Positions 33,279-42,145 of a stretch of DNA of 64,000 nt are shown here, one piece after another. The translations under genes were made by a program, and so were the position numbers. The notes beneath the pieces are model-generated. The model did not search any database and was not told the DNA's origin. It saw only the letters and a list, made by a program, of their open reading frames with translations. The DNA is from an uncultured Eubacteriales bacterium (GTDB lineage Bacteria > Bacillota > Clostridia > Christensenellales > Aristaeellaceae). The stretch covers positions 45,867-109,866 of the forward strand of contig CADBKQ010000005.1 of the NCBI GenBank assembly GCA_902795275.1. The letters are read 5' to 3'. Numbering within the stretch: the first letter of the stretch is position 1; the number at the start of each line of letters is the position of its first letter.

Positions 33279-34799
33279 ATGAAGCATCGCCTGATCGGTT
33301 TTCTGTGCCTGCTGTGCGTATGTGTGCTGGCAACCGGATGCGAGAGCCAGGGAAGGGTCGCGGCCGTGCAGGCAACGCTGCCTCCGGCCATGGTGAGGCA
33401 GGAAGCGCCTGTCGCTGACGCGGAAGGGGCGTATGAGCAAACGGTGATGATGTACCTGCCCTCTCTGGACGGCACGCGCCTCCTGGCCGTGCCCCAGCGG
33501 GTGCTGGTGCCTGCGAGCGAGCATATGGCGAAGATGCTGTGTGACGTGCTGCTGGCCCATCCGGGCAATGACAGCGCCGCCGCTGTAGGCGCGGGCATCA
33601 GGCTGTCGCTGGCGGAAAGGGAAAGCGTGGAGGTGTCCGGCAAGGTGGCCACGGTGAACCTGAGCGCTTCCGCGCAGGCCCTGTCCAACGAACAGTTTTT
33701 CACCGTGGCCCAGGCTTTGGCGAATACCCTGTGCCAGTTTGGGGATATTCAGTATGTGAATGTGCTCGTCAACGGAACTCAGCCGGGGCTGAATCAGGAA
33801 GGCACGCTGCCCGCGGGCTGCTTCCAGATGAACATGCGGGAGGATTTAGCCGCGCTGTGGTCACGCGCTTCCGCGCCCGTGTCCCAGAATCGGCGGGTTC
33901 TCGTTGTCCCGCTGTATTATCCGGCGCCTTCCGGAAAGGGAATCCTGTGCGAAGCGCGCACCTTTGCCTTTGTTTCCACAGACATCGTTTCCCTCACCCA
34001 ATCGCTGCTGGATGCCCTTGCCTCAGAGCCTGTCACCCTGCCGGGCATGCCCCGGTGCCCCGATTTCCGGGCGCTGCTTGCCGCCGCGCCCGCCGTGGAA
34101 GAACGGGACGGCCGCCGCGTGCTGTCGCTCCGCTTTCAGGACGCAATGAATTCCACCCTGATCGACGCGGGCATCACGCGCTCGGTGATGATGGCGTCCT
34201 TTGTGTACACCTTTACCTCCTTCCTGCCGGGCATAGACGGATTGGAAGTGTATATCGGGGAGGAGCAGATCACGTCCCTCACGCCCTCCGGCGTTTACCG
34301 CCGCGTGGGGGAAACCATCTCCTTCCCGGACGGCGTGATGAGCCGCCGGGATTTCAGGGAGTTTCTGCTGGCGGAATGCTCCCTGTATTTCCTGGATGAA
34401 AGCGGGCGGCTGAGCCGGGCGGAGCGGCCCATTCCCTGCCGCGACGCCTTTAACCCGCGGGCGATCGTCCGGCAGCTGGCGGAGGGGCCCCAGGCTTACG
34501 ACAGCAAAAGCGGCCTGCAGCCCGTTCTGCCCCGGATACTGACCGCGGACGATCTGCTGGGCTTTTCCTATGACGGCAATGTGCTGCTGGTAAACTTTTC
34601 CGATCAGCTTGCGAAAGCCGCAGAAGATATGGATGGAAAAGCGGTTGAGCAAATGGTGTACGGGCTGGTGAATACCCTGTGCTGTCTGCCCGGTGTGAAG
34701 CGGGTGGCGATTTTCGTGGCGGGCACCCAGCCGGAAACCCTGGGCGGTACCATTTTTCTTCCGGGGGATTTTATGCCCAGCCCGAACGCGGAGGAATGA
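33279..34799 (+). CDS. Lipoprotein with two GerMN domains
   Basis: A 506-residue lipoprotein with signal MKHRLIGFLCLLCVCVLATG and lipobox Cys (ATGC). Two GerMN-like segments are visible: one around residues 60-180 (LLAVPQRVLVPASEHMAKML...VATVNLSASA) and one at 340-490 (PFRDAFNPRAIVRQLAEGP-like, then VLLVNFSDQLAKAAED). The reading frame extends upstream to an ATG at 33234 with AAAGGA ahead. The later ATG at 33279 gives a clean lipoprotein signal and is preferred. It pairs with the preceding GerMN gene in one operon. Confidence 0.83.
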   Translation: MKHRLIGFLCLLCVCVLATGCESQGRVAAVQATLPPAMVRQEAPVADAEGAYEQTVMMYLPSLDGTRLLAVPQRVLVPASEHMAKMLCDVLLAHPGNDSAAAVGAGIRLSLAERESVEVSGKVATVNLSASAQALSNEQFFTVAQALANTLCQFGDIQYVNVLVNGTQPGLNQEGTLPAGCFQMNMREDLAALWSRASAPVSQNRRVLVVPLYYPAPSGKGILCEARTFAFVSTDIVSLTQSLLDALASEPVTLPGMPRCPDFRALLAAAPAVEERDGRRVLSLRFQDAMNSTLIDAGITRSVMMASFVYTFTSFLPGIDGLEVYIGEEQITSLTPSGVYRRVGETISFPDGVMSRRDFREFLLAECSLYFLDESGRLSRAERPIPCRDAFNPRAIVRQLAEGPQAYDSKSGLQPVLPRILTADDLLGFSYDGNVLLVNFSDQLAKAAEDMDGKAVEQMVYGLVNTLCCLPGVKRVAIFVAGTQPETLGGTIFLPGDFMPSPNAEE

Positions 34800-34806
34800 C
34801 ATGCAT

Positions 34807-34835
34807 TTGACAGACCGTGTTTTTTATGGTAAAGT
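34807..34835 (+). promoter_or_regulatory. Sigma-A promoter for the polymerase-like gene
   Basis: A perfect TTGACA at 34807-34812, 17 bases, then TAAAGT at 34830-34835. The gene begins 28 bases later. Confidence 0.75.
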
Positions 34836-34862
34836 GAGGGCGATTGGAGCGGGACAGAGACA

Positions 34863-36209
34863 ATGCGAAATACCGTTCACCGCCCGAGAGGGAAAGGATG
34901 GTCCTTTTTGGAAAGCACGAAAAAAACAGGATGGCAGCAGGTCCGAAAGACGGCCCTTTCATTTATGGAAACGGTGAAGAAGGGGCCTGATTTTCTGTAT
35001 TTTATTCTTGTCATCTGCTATGTTGTGTCCGAATACGCGGAGCGCATTTATTGGACGAGCGATATTTTTTCCGTCAGTCGGTTCAATTTCCTGGATTATT
35101 TTATACTGTTTGGCTCCGGTGTTTACCTGTGCTATAAAATCACGGTATGGAAGAAGCTGCTGGAGAAGCCCTACATCCTGCTTCCGCTGATTCTGGCAAT
35201 CGGCGCTTTATGCGGGCTGCTCCTGATGTTTCTGGATCAGGACTGGAAGCACAGAAAAGTGGTCTTCACGGTGATCATTGACATTTTCCTGTGCCTGATG
35301 GCGTATGGAAAGAATTATAAAAAGCTGCTTCAATGGCTTGTTTTTGTTCCCGCCGCGACGCTGCTGATTGCCGGCCTGGGCCTGCTGACGGGCCTGACCC
35401 AGGAATTCGTGAAGGTAGGCCAGGAGGAATCAACCCATTCCCTGGGCATCATTTACCCGAATACCTGGGGCTATATCGCGTTTCAGACGATGCTGCTGGT
35501 CTGGTATCTGTATCTGAGGAAAAAGCCGCTGATTTCATTCGCGATGTTCTGGCTGACAGGCGTGTTTATGTATTTTGTGATCGGATGCAAGACCATCGCC
35601 GGGCTTTCCCTGGCCTTCCCGCTTATCTCGCTCCTGACCGTGCAGATGGAAAAGCGGGAAAGGGCACCGGGGAAGAAACCGGGGGCGATCGGATGGCTCG
35701 CCATCGCCCTGCCGATTTTATGCTATGCGCTTTCCATCGGGCTCTGCCTGGCGAAAGAATGGGTGGCCGTAACCTTCTACCCCACGGAGCTTCATCCCAA
35801 CGCGCCGCTTCATTCCACCGCGATGCGCTTCGTGCAGGGCGGCTTGGCGCTGGATTACTTTGGCTTTCCGCTCTTTGGCCGCCAGATGACGCTGAAAGCC
35901 CCGCTGTATCTGGATCCTTCCACCGGCGTTGTGGAGCACCTGTACGTGATGGACAACGCGTATGCTACCTTTACGATCACGAAGGGCGTGCTGTGGATCG
36001 CTGCCTGCCTTGCCTGGCTGACCTTCGCGCAATGGAGGGGCTGGAAAAACAAGGATTACAGCATCCTGCTCATCGGCAGCTTCATGCTGATTTTCGCGGT
36101 GATGGAGCGACCCGGCCTGGAAGTATGGTATAATTTCGTGATGCTGTATCCGCTGGCTTCCATCGCGGAGCCGGACACGAAAAAAGCCTCAGGCAAGAGG
36201 CTTCGATAA
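34863..36209 (+). CDS. Polytopic membrane protein, Wzy/O-antigen-polymerase-like
   Basis: A 448-residue integral membrane protein with about ten to eleven hydrophobic segments after a basic N-terminal tail. In the middle it has HSLGIIYPNTWG, resembling the HSLGF-x-HPN motif of capsule and O-antigen polymerases, followed by a large extracytoplasmic loop and further membrane segments. This suggests polymerisation or ligation of a surface glycan, but no other capsule genes are adjacent. Its GC content is visibly lower than its neighbours, which could indicate later acquisition. It has its own promoter. Confidence 0.6.
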   Translation: MRNTVHRPRGKGWSFLESTKKTGWQQVRKTALSFMETVKKGPDFLYFILVICYVVSEYAERIYWTSDIFSVSRFNFLDYFILFGSGVYLCYKITVWKKLLEKPYILLPLILAIGALCGLLLMFLDQDWKHRKVVFTVIIDIFLCLMAYGKNYKKLLQWLVFVPAATLLIAGLGLLTGLTQEFVKVGQEESTHSLGIIYPNTWGYIAFQTMLLVWYLYLRKKPLISFAMFWLTGVFMYFVIGCKTIAGLSLAFPLISLLTVQMEKRERAPGKKPGAIGWLAIALPILCYALSIGLCLAKEWVAVTFYPTELHPNAPLHSTAMRFVQGGLALDYFGFPLFGRQMTLKAPLYLDPSTGVVEHLYVMDNAYATFTITKGVLWIAACLAWLTFAQWRGWKNKDYSILLIGSFMLIFAVMERPGLEVWYNFVMLYPLASIAEPDTKKASGKRLR

Positions 36210-36237
36210 ACAATTCTGACCAAGGGAGGTGAACGCA

Positions 36238-36480
36238 ATGAGTCAGGACATTACCAAGTACGTTGATCAGGTAGTCAGTAAGCTGACCGGAAACAACAGT
36301 CTGATCGAGCAGTTCAAAAAGAATCCTGTAAAGATCGTGACGGACATTCTGGGCATCAAGCTGGATGATCAGCTGATCCAGGCGGTCATCAAGGCGGTGC
36401 AGGGCAAGCTGAGCATCGAGGACGTAGCCAAGAACGCCGGCGGTATCCTGGGCAAGCTCAAGTCTCTCTTCGGCAAATAA
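36238..36480 (+). CDS. 80-residue helical protein of unknown function
   Basis: A small protein starting MSQDITKYVDQVVSKLTGNN, with a central KKNPVKIVTDILGIKLDDQLI segment and an amphipathic Gly/Lys C-terminus (GGILGKLKSLFGK). It is predicted to be almost entirely alpha-helical. The middle part recalls the Nif11-type leader helix (FKKNP...), but no modification enzyme or transporter is near. The C-terminus resembles a membrane-active peptide. The ATG is fixed by GGGAGGTGAACGCA; a GTG nine bases earlier lies right at that site. A stem-loop follows. Confidence 0.75.
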   Translation: MSQDITKYVDQVVSKLTGNNSLIEQFKKNPVKIVTDILGIKLDDQLIQAVIKAVQGKLSIEDVAKNAGGILGKLKSLFGK

Positions 36481-36494
36481 GCATTTCCAAGAAA

Positions 36495-36522
36495 CAGGGC
36501 AGGGAAGAAATTCCCTGCCCTG
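36495..36522. terminator. Stem-loop between convergent genes
   Basis: CAGGGCAGGGAA pairs with TTCCCTGCCCTG around a four-base loop. The T run that follows is poor (CTTGT), so this is a probable but not certain terminator serving both directions. Confidence 0.6.
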
Positions 36523-36544
36523 CTTGTATCTGCACGCCGGAAGG

Positions 36545-37096
36545 TTAATCTTGTTTAGGCGGCTTACGGGACAAAAGAATCGTCCACAGTCCCGGCAGCA
36601 TGGACAGCAGCACGGCGGCGGCGGTGAGCGCGCCATAGAACACCGAGCGCAGCCAGTCCGGGGCTTTCTCGGTGAGGTACAGCGGCAGCAGCGCTTCGGC
36701 CAGTACGTCGTATTGCCGCCAGGCCAGCAATCCAACCAGCAGCGGCAGCAGCACGATCAGCAGCCCGCCAATGATCTTGCCGAAAACGGATCCGCCCCGG
36801 CGGGGACGATCATACATTTCCTCTTCATCGTCGTATTCTTCCTCGTCCCGCTGCCGAACCGGCGGCTGATAAGCAGTCCGGGCCGCGGCGGCTGTGCGCG
36901 CGTCGGGGACAGGCGCGGAGGAAGAACCGGCGTTATTCTGCTGCGTCGGAGCCGACTGCACCGTGGGCACGCCCGGCGCGTGCGACTGCGGGGCGGAACC
37001 GAAGCGGCGCATGGGACGGGACATACCGCAGACGGGACAGGAAGCCATATTGTCTTTCACTTCCGTATGGCAGCTTTGACAAACCCACATCATCAT
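36545..37096 (-). CDS. Zinc-ribbon membrane protein
   Basis: A 183-residue protein starting MMMWVCQSCHTEVKDNMASC then PVCG, a four-cysteine ribbon in the first 25 residues. A disordered Pro/Gln/Ala-rich linker ends in an acidic patch (DEEEYDDEEE), followed by two hydrophobic segments (about 108-128 and 155-175). No catalytic motif is visible, and the function is unknown. Three consecutive ATG codons leave the exact start open by two residues. It is downstream of the coiled-coil parvulin, both on the minus strand, but a terminator separates them. Confidence 0.65.
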   Translation of the reverse strand: MMMWVCQSCHTEVKDNMASCPVCGMSRPMRRFGSAPQSHAPGVPTVQSAPTQQNNAGSSSAPVPDARTAAAARTAYQPPVRQRDEEEYDDEEEMYDRPRRGGSVFGKIIGGLLIVLLPLLVGLLAWRQYDVLAEALLPLYLTEKAPDWLRSVFYGALTAAAVLLSMLPGLWTILLSRKPPKQD

Positions 37097-37234
37097 TCAT
37101 CCTTTTGCGTTCATTCGCAGTGAATTTTCCTGTTCTCAGGCCGAAGGGGAAGCCCTGACCTGAAAACACATAAAATGAATATTTCGCCATTCTGCGCTGC
37201 TTTTCCTGCAAAAGGCAAAAATTTCGCGCGCAAT

Positions 37235-37270
37235 TCAAAAACCGGGGGAAGCGCTGCCGCTTCCCCCGGT
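37235..37270 (-). terminator. Terminator of the coiled-coil parvulin gene
   Basis: Read on the minus strand, ACCGGGGGAAGC pairs with GCTTCCCCCGGT and is followed by TTTTTG. It lies 14 bases after the stop codon and is a textbook Rho-independent terminator. Confidence 0.9.
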
Positions 37271-37283
37271 GTATCACGGAAGA

Positions 37284-40262
37284 TTATTTCACGTTGGATA
37301 CCACTTCCGCTTCGCTGATCCATTGGGCCAGCAGGCTTTCCTGGGTATTCTTCCGAAGCGTTTGCAGCGCTTCCTGCCGCAGCGCATCCCGCGCCGTCTG
37401 GATGACGCCGGAATCCCCGGTGATTTCCTCGCTGTAATACAGCAGGTGGAATCCGTCGGCCAGCTGGAGGGGTTCGCTCACATCGCCCGGTTTCTCCAGA
37501 GCCAGGGCCGCGTCCACGAGCTCTGTCCCGGGATTCACCGCGCCTTTGAATACGGCGTAGCCGATGGCGGGCATGGCCTCGTCCTGCATGACCAGCGCGG
37601 CGGCGGCTTCAAACGTCGTCTGCCCTTTCCTGATCTGCTGCGCAATATCGGCGGCCATTTCTTTCGCCCGCTGCCCGTTCGCCAGCAGCAGCTTGCGGTC
37701 GCTGTTGAGCTGAGAAACCTGCCTGGCCAGAAGGTCTCTTTCCGCCTGCAGTTTTTCAATCTCTTTACTGCTGGCTTTTCGGTCGTTTATGATCGCGCTC
37801 ACTTCATCAAGCCGTTTTTGCGCCGCGTTCATTTCGTTCAGGATTTCATCCAGGCCGGACATATCCACGGGAATGATCAGATGCTTGACGAACCGGCTGC
37901 CCTCGGGCAGGACGGCGGAGGCAATTTTTCCTTCCTCCAGCATCCGGGCGTATTCCGCGGCGTCGGCGGCGAGGACCGCATCTTCTTCCTGCTGCCGTAC
38001 TTGCAGCGCCGCCGCGAAGTCTTCGTCACCGACGGCCACATTCTTCAATGCTGCTTCCCACAGGCGGCTTTCCATATCCGGGGCGTCGGCGTCGATTCCC
38101 ACGGCTTCGGCATGCTCCCGAAGCACCTGATTTCTGGTCATCTCATCCGCAGTCAGCAGGTTCAGCTCGGCCTGGGTCGCCGCCGGGTTGCGGGAGAACA
38201 CTTCCGCATATACCGTTTCAAACGCGGCTTTGCTGTACGCGGTGCCGTTGATGACCAGCGCGGCGGTCCGGTCGTGATTCAGGTCGATCTGATACAGGGC
38301 TTGGCTTTCATTCACCTGCTTGGCGGCTTCGTAAGCCTGGGTTTCCTGCTCTTTCGTCAGGTCATAGGTAATGGTCAGCGCGTCGTTGCCGTCGATCAGC
38401 AGCGATACGGGCACGGGACGCGTTGCCGCGCCTTCTGTGTCGGCCGGGATGCTTTCCCGGAAAGCGCGCAGGATCGGGCTGGCAAGAGCGGAAAGATCAT
38501 CCTGCCCGGCCGCCGCTTCCAGGCGCTTTTGCAGCGCGTCGGGCTTGGCGGACTGCACATCCAGTTCTTCCTGCAGGCGGGCGGATTTTTGCGTTTCCGC
38601 TTCCAGGCTGTCCCGCAGGGAAGCCAGTTCGCCGGACAATTCCTGATTCTCCTTTTCCAGCGCGGAAATGGTCACGCCCGCTTCTTCTCCCGCCTTCTCC
38701 ATGGCGGAAGTGGTCGCAACGAGGATCTCACGGGTCTGGGACAGTTCATCCTGCGTGGTTTTCAGCTGTTCGCTCAGCGCCGCCGCGGCTTCCTCGGAGG
38801 CGGCCTTTGTCTGCGCCAGCTCTTCATTCAGCGCAGTGATTTGCGCATTCAGCGCCGCGGCAGTCTCCTCCGCGGAGGTGAGCTGTTCGTTCATGGCGGC
38901 GACGGCTTTGTCCATCGTTTCCTTGTCGACCTTCGCTGCGGCCTCTTCCTGCGCCTTGGCAAGCTGTTCGTTCAGGGAAGCGACGGCCTGGGTCAATTCT
39001 TCCTTTTCCTTGCCCGCGGCGGCCAGGTCTTCCTGGGTTTTGCTCAGCTGCTCCCGCAGACCGTTCAGGCTGGATTCCTGATCAGCGGCTTCTTTCGCCT
39101 GCTTTTCAGCGGCAATTTTGGAATTGTCCAGCTGGAATTTCAGGGAAGCGACGGTCTTCGTCAATTCTTCTTTTTCCTTCTCTGCGGCGGAAAGGTTTTC
39201 CTGGACGGCGGCAAGCTGGCTTTCCAGGGAAGCCACGGTCTGCTCCAGTGTCTCATTTTTCTCGAGGGTGGCTTCAAGCGCTTTCCGGGCGCCGTCAAGC
39301 TGCTCGTTCAGCGCGGCAAAAGCTTCCGTTTCATTCTCCGAAGCAGACTGCTGCGCGCTGTTTGCCGCGGCCAGCTGGTCATTCAGCGAAGCCACCGCCT
39401 GGGCCAGTTCGTCTTTTTCCTTCCGGGCCGCGGTCAGGTCGGCTTCTATCTGGGCGATCTGTTCATTCAGGCCGGCTATCTGGGCAGCGGCTTCATCCGC
39501 CTGCTTTTCGGCGGCGGTTTTCGCGCTGGCCAGCTGGGTTTTCAGGGAAGCGACAGTCTGCTCCAGGGCCTTTTTTTCTTCGTCCGCGGCGGTTTTCGCG
39601 GTTTCCAGTTCTTCCTGCAGCGCGGCGATCTGCGCGTTCAGGATCTCCTGCTGCTGGATGACGGGCTTCGTGGAATCAGTCTGTTCCTTCAGTTCCGCGA
39701 TGCTTTTCTCCAGCGCTTCCTTTTCCTGCTGCAAGGCGGTCAAATCAGCCTGGGACTTTTCCAGCGCGTCCGAAAGGGATTGTTGCTCCGCTGCGGAACG
39801 GGCGCTGGCCGCCTCCTGATCGGCTTGCAGCTTCGCAATCTGTGCGTTCAGCGATTCGATTTGCTGTTTTTGATCGTCCAGGCCGGAGGAAGCGGCATCA
39901 TAGCGGGACTGCAGCGCTGCTGCGTCCTTCGCGGCCTGTTCCGCTTCTTTTTCCATGCTCTGGACGCGCTCTGCCAGAGCATCGCGGTCGCTGACGGCGC
40001 TGGTCAGCGTTTGCTGTATCTCATCAATCTGCTTCTGATAGGCGGCGGCTTGGGTTTCCGCTGTCTTTTTCTGTTCGTCGGCGAGCTTCTGCGCTTCCGT
40101 CAATTCATTGTTGGCTTTCCACAGCCTGTCTTCCAGGTAAGCCTGTTCGGTTTGACTGGCTTTATTCGCGCTGTTGCTTCTCACCAGCATCACGCCGGCG
40201 ATCAGCACCATCAGGGCCAATGCCGCAAGCAGCGACCATAGGAGCTTCTCGCTTTTTTTCAT
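37284..40262 (-). CDS. Giant coiled-coil protein with a split parvulin-type (PPIC) domain
   Basis: A 992-residue membrane-anchored protein. The first 35 residues are a signal anchor (LLWSLLAALALMVLIAGVML). Residues 35 to about 590 are an almost unbroken coiled coil of repeats such as ASLNDQLAAA and EKEELT. A globular part then follows with LVINGTAYSKAAFETVYAEV, typical of SurA/PrsA-like chaperones. The parvulin fold seems to start at FVKHLIIPV (about residue 792) and resume at AKEMAADIAQQIRKGQTTFEAAA (about 864), continuing through GYAVFKGAV and DGFHLLYYSEEI. About 65 coiled-coil residues are inserted between its first strand and first helix. Likely an extracytoplasmic foldase. Isomerase activity is unproven. 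Confidence 0.75.
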   Translation of the reverse strand: MKKSEKLLWSLLAALALMVLIAGVMLVRSNSANKASQTEQAYLEDRLWKANNELTEAQKLADEQKKTAETQAAAYQKQIDEIQQTLTSAVSDRDALAERVQSMEKEAEQAAKDAAALQSRYDAASSGLDDQKQQIESLNAQIAKLQADQEAASARSAAEQQSLSDALEKSQADLTALQQEKEALEKSIAELKEQTDSTKPVIQQQEILNAQIAALQEELETAKTAADEEKKALEQTVASLKTQLASAKTAAEKQADEAAAQIAGLNEQIAQIEADLTAARKEKDELAQAVASLNDQLAAANSAQQSASENETEAFAALNEQLDGARKALEATLEKNETLEQTVASLESQLAAVQENLSAAEKEKEELTKTVASLKFQLDNSKIAAEKQAKEAADQESSLNGLREQLSKTQEDLAAAGKEKEELTQAVASLNEQLAKAQEEAAAKVDKETMDKAVAAMNEQLTSAEETAAALNAQITALNEELAQTKAASEEAAAALSEQLKTTQDELSQTREILVATTSAMEKAGEEAGVTISALEKENQELSGELASLRDSLEAETQKSARLQEELDVQSAKPDALQKRLEAAAGQDDLSALASPILRAFRESIPADTEGAATRPVPVSLLIDGNDALTITYDLTKEQETQAYEAAKQVNESQALYQIDLNHDRTAALVINGTAYSKAAFETVYAEVFSRNPAATQAELNLLTADEMTRNQVLREHAEAVGIDADAPDMESRLWEAALKNVAVGDEDFAAALQVRQQEEDAVLAADAAEYARMLEEGKIASAVLPEGSRFVKHLIIPVDMSGLDEILNEMNAAQKRLDEVSAIINDRKASSKEIEKLQAERDLLARQVSQLNSDRKLLLANGQRAKEMAADIAQQIRKGQTTFEAAAALVMQDEAMPAIGYAVFKGAVNPGTELVDAALALEKPGDVSEPLQLADGFHLLYYSEEITGDSGVIQTARDALRQEALQTLRKNTQESLLAQWISEAEVVSNVK

Positions 40263-40317
40263 TCCTCATTTCTCCTTCACTTGTCAATTTTGGGGAAAAC
40301 GGTATCAGATATTCTAT

Positions 40318-40346
40318 ATTATATAGAATAAATGGAAAAAACTCAA
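40318..40346 (-). promoter_or_regulatory. Promoter of the coiled-coil parvulin gene
   Basis: On the minus strand, TTGAGT (40346-40341) and TATAAT (40323-40318) are 17 bases apart. The -10 lies in a TTCTATATTATATAGAA palindrome. Confidence 0.75.
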
Positions 40347-40437
40347 TAAAAAAGTATTGGGAAAAAATGTTTTTTCTTCCTGCGCATTCGCGGTTCAACG
40401 CAGAAAGCTTCTCTCCGGCGAAAGTGAGCGCTTCCCC

Positions 40438-40466
40438 TTGCATCGGGCCGCGGCTTTTGGTATACT
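40438..40466 (+). promoter_or_regulatory. Promoter of the DUF1934 gene
   Basis: TTGCAT at 40438-40443, 17 bases, TATACT at 40461-40466. The ATG is 25 bases downstream. Confidence 0.65.
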
Positions 40467-40490
40467 GTAAACGGGAGGATTATACGGAAT

Positions 40491-40928
40491 ATGAAGAAAA
40501 AACAGCAAGTGCTGCTGTCGGTGATGGGCTGGACCCACGATGACGACGAGCCGGGCGATTCCATCCGGCTGCTGACCACCGGCACCATGAGCGGGGACAA
40601 GGGGCTGTGGCGCATCGACTACACGGAAACCCAGCCGGACAATGAGAGCAGCGACGTGACGCTGACGCTGGACAAGGGTGTGGTGACCATGCAGCGCACG
40701 GGCACATTCTCCACCAGCATGGTGTTCGATCAGGGCCGCCGTTTCGAGGGCAATTACAGCACGCCGTACGGCGATCTGGCGATGGGCGTGTATCCCACCC
40801 ATGTGAAGTATCAGGTGCAGGACGGGCCGGTGGGCGAAGTGAACCTGACGTATCAGTTGGACTTGCAGGGGCAGTTTGCCGCCATGCACGAACTGCGCAT
40901 CCGCTTCTGTCCGGCAGGCAAGCAGTGA
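40491..40928 (+). CDS. DUF1934 (YwiB-like) protein
   Basis: A 145-residue calycin-like beta-barrel protein. KKKQQVLLSVMGWTH, then GLWRIDYTETQPDNESSDVTLTL in two pieces, and VNLTYQLDLQGQFAAMHELRI fit the DUF1934 family (Bacillus YwiB). Its function is unknown; in many Clostridia it lies near argS or wall genes. The start follows a short promoter spacing. Its stop overlaps the GTG of the next gene, so the two are co-translated. Confidence 0.85.
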   Translation: MKKKQQVLLSVMGWTHDDDEPGDSIRLLTTGTMSGDKGLWRIDYTETQPDNESSDVTLTLDKGVVTMQRTGTFSTSMVFDQGRRFEGNYSTPYGDLAMGVYPTHVKYQVQDGPVGEVNLTYQLDLQGQFAAMHELRIRFCPAGKQ

Positions 40929-41419
40929 GCGCGCTGGATGCCTGGCGGGAAGAATTGCGCCGCCTGATTCCCCGGGGCTTTCTGCGCCGGGATCAAGGGG
41001 ACGGGCTGTTCGTGAGCGATTATCCCCGCTTTGGGAATGAAACGCCGGTTTCCGACGCCCTGCGGCGGGCGGGCTATACCGTTGACCTGCGCGGCAGTCT
41101 GGCTTATGTAGACGGCAATTTGGAAAAATACTGCGCGCTGGCGGGCAGCCTGCGGGACGCTGAATCTCCGCTGACGGAAGAATGCTTCTGGCTGCGTTCC
41201 CTGGCGCTGCATCTGCAAAGAACGGGCGCGGAACCCTGCCCCGAAAACCTGTATTTGATCCGCCTGACGCTGAAAGCACTGGACGCGGGCGACCTGCCCG
41301 GCCTGGAACGCCTGCTGCCGCCCGCCGTAGCGGAGGCCCAGCGGAAGCATATTCCCCTGCCCAAACCGGCGGGGCAGTTAATTATATACGCCATCGAAAA
41401 CCCGAAAGGAGCGCACTGA
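40925..41419 (+). CDS. Hypothetical protein, 164 aa
   Basis: I do not recognise this gene. It encodes MSALDAWREELRRLIPRGFL with an N-terminal beta-alpha part (GDGLFVSDYPRFG) and a helical C-terminus (EECFWLRSLALHLQRTGAEP, then LPKPAGQLIIYAIEN). No signal or membrane segment is seen. GTG start at 40925 overlaps the DUF1934 stop, and the MBL hydrolase gene starts two bases after its stop. It therefore looks like the middle gene of a three-gene operon. Confidence 0.7.
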   Translation: MSALDAWREELRRLIPRGFLRRDQGDGLFVSDYPRFGNETPVSDALRRAGYTVDLRGSLAYVDGNLEKYCALAGSLRDAESPLTEECFWLRSLALHLQRTGAEPCPENLYLIRLTLKALDAGDLPGLERLLPPAVAEAQRKHIPLPKPAGQLIIYAIENPKGAH

Positions 41420-41420
41420 T

Positions 41421-42068
41421 ATGCTGATCACCTATCACGGACATTCGGAGTTTTATCTGGAAGCCGCCAACGGCTTCGCCCTGCTCACCGACCCCTATGA
41501 CGCCCACGTGGGCTATCCCATGGGCGAATACCGCGCCGATGCCGTGACCGTGACCCACGGCCACGGCGATCACAATTACACCGCCAAGGCCACCGGCGCG
41601 CCCGCCATCATCGACCAGGCCGGGGAATGGTATCCCGCGCCGGAGGTGAAGGTGACCGCCATTCCTTCCGTTCATGACGACGCGGGCGGGGCCAAGCGCG
41701 GCCCGAACCTGATCATGAAGATCGAGATGGAAGGCCTGACGCTGGTTCATCTGGGCGACCAGGGCGCGCCACTGACCGCCGAGCAAATCAAAGCCATCGG
41801 CAATGCGGATATCCTGATGCTCCCCATCGGCGGGTTCTACACCATTGATTCCCAAACAGCCTATGGCATCGTGCAGGCCGTCAAGCCCCGCATTGTCATT
41901 CCCATGCACTATAAAACCGCGGTCAACGCTGAATGGCCGATCAGCGACGAAAAGGAATTCCTGCGCCTGATGAAAGCCGAAGGCGTCTCTCCCCTGCCTC
42001 TCCTGCGCGTCACCAAGCAGGACCTGAGCGAGCAGCCCGCCCTGGCGCTGATGCAGGCAAGAGCCTGA
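41421..42068 (+). CDS. MBL-fold metal-dependent hydrolase (UlaG/DUF-type)
   Basis: A 215-residue metallo-beta-lactamase-fold protein. It has the HGHGDH metal-binding motif near residue 51, the preceding LTDPYDAHVG strand, the later His in SVHDDAGG, LVHLGDQG, and the final MHYKT. This is the short UlaG-like type with no extra domain. Hydrolysis of a small ester or phosphodiester is likely, but the substrate is unknown. It starts two bases after the upstream stop. Confidence 0.85.
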   Translation: MLITYHGHSEFYLEAANGFALLTDPYDAHVGYPMGEYRADAVTVTHGHGDHNYTAKATGAPAIIDQAGEWYPAPEVKVTAIPSVHDDAGGAKRGPNLIMKIEMEGLTLVHLGDQGAPLTAEQIKAIGNADILMLPIGGFYTIDSQTAYGIVQAVKPRIVIPMHYKTAVNAEWPISDEKEFLRLMKAEGVSPLPLLRVTKQDLSEQPALALMQARA

Positions 42069-42084
42069 GGCAACAGCCAGTTGC

Positions 42085-42113
42085 TTGTATTCCGGGAATC
42101 TCTGTAATACAAT
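42085..42113 (+). promoter_or_regulatory. Promoter of the XRE regulator gene
   Basis: TTGTAT at 42085-42090 and TACAAT at 42108-42113 are 17 bases apart. The start codon is 33 bases downstream. Confidence 0.65.
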
Positions 42114-42145
42114 GGAATCAACGAACATTACAGGGAGGTGCTTGC

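Noticed and set aside
37269..40241. Plus-strand open frame of about 990 codons opposite the coiled-coil parvulin
   Set aside because: Mirror of the repetitive coiled-coil codons. It has no ribosome site and reads through the terminator of the real gene.
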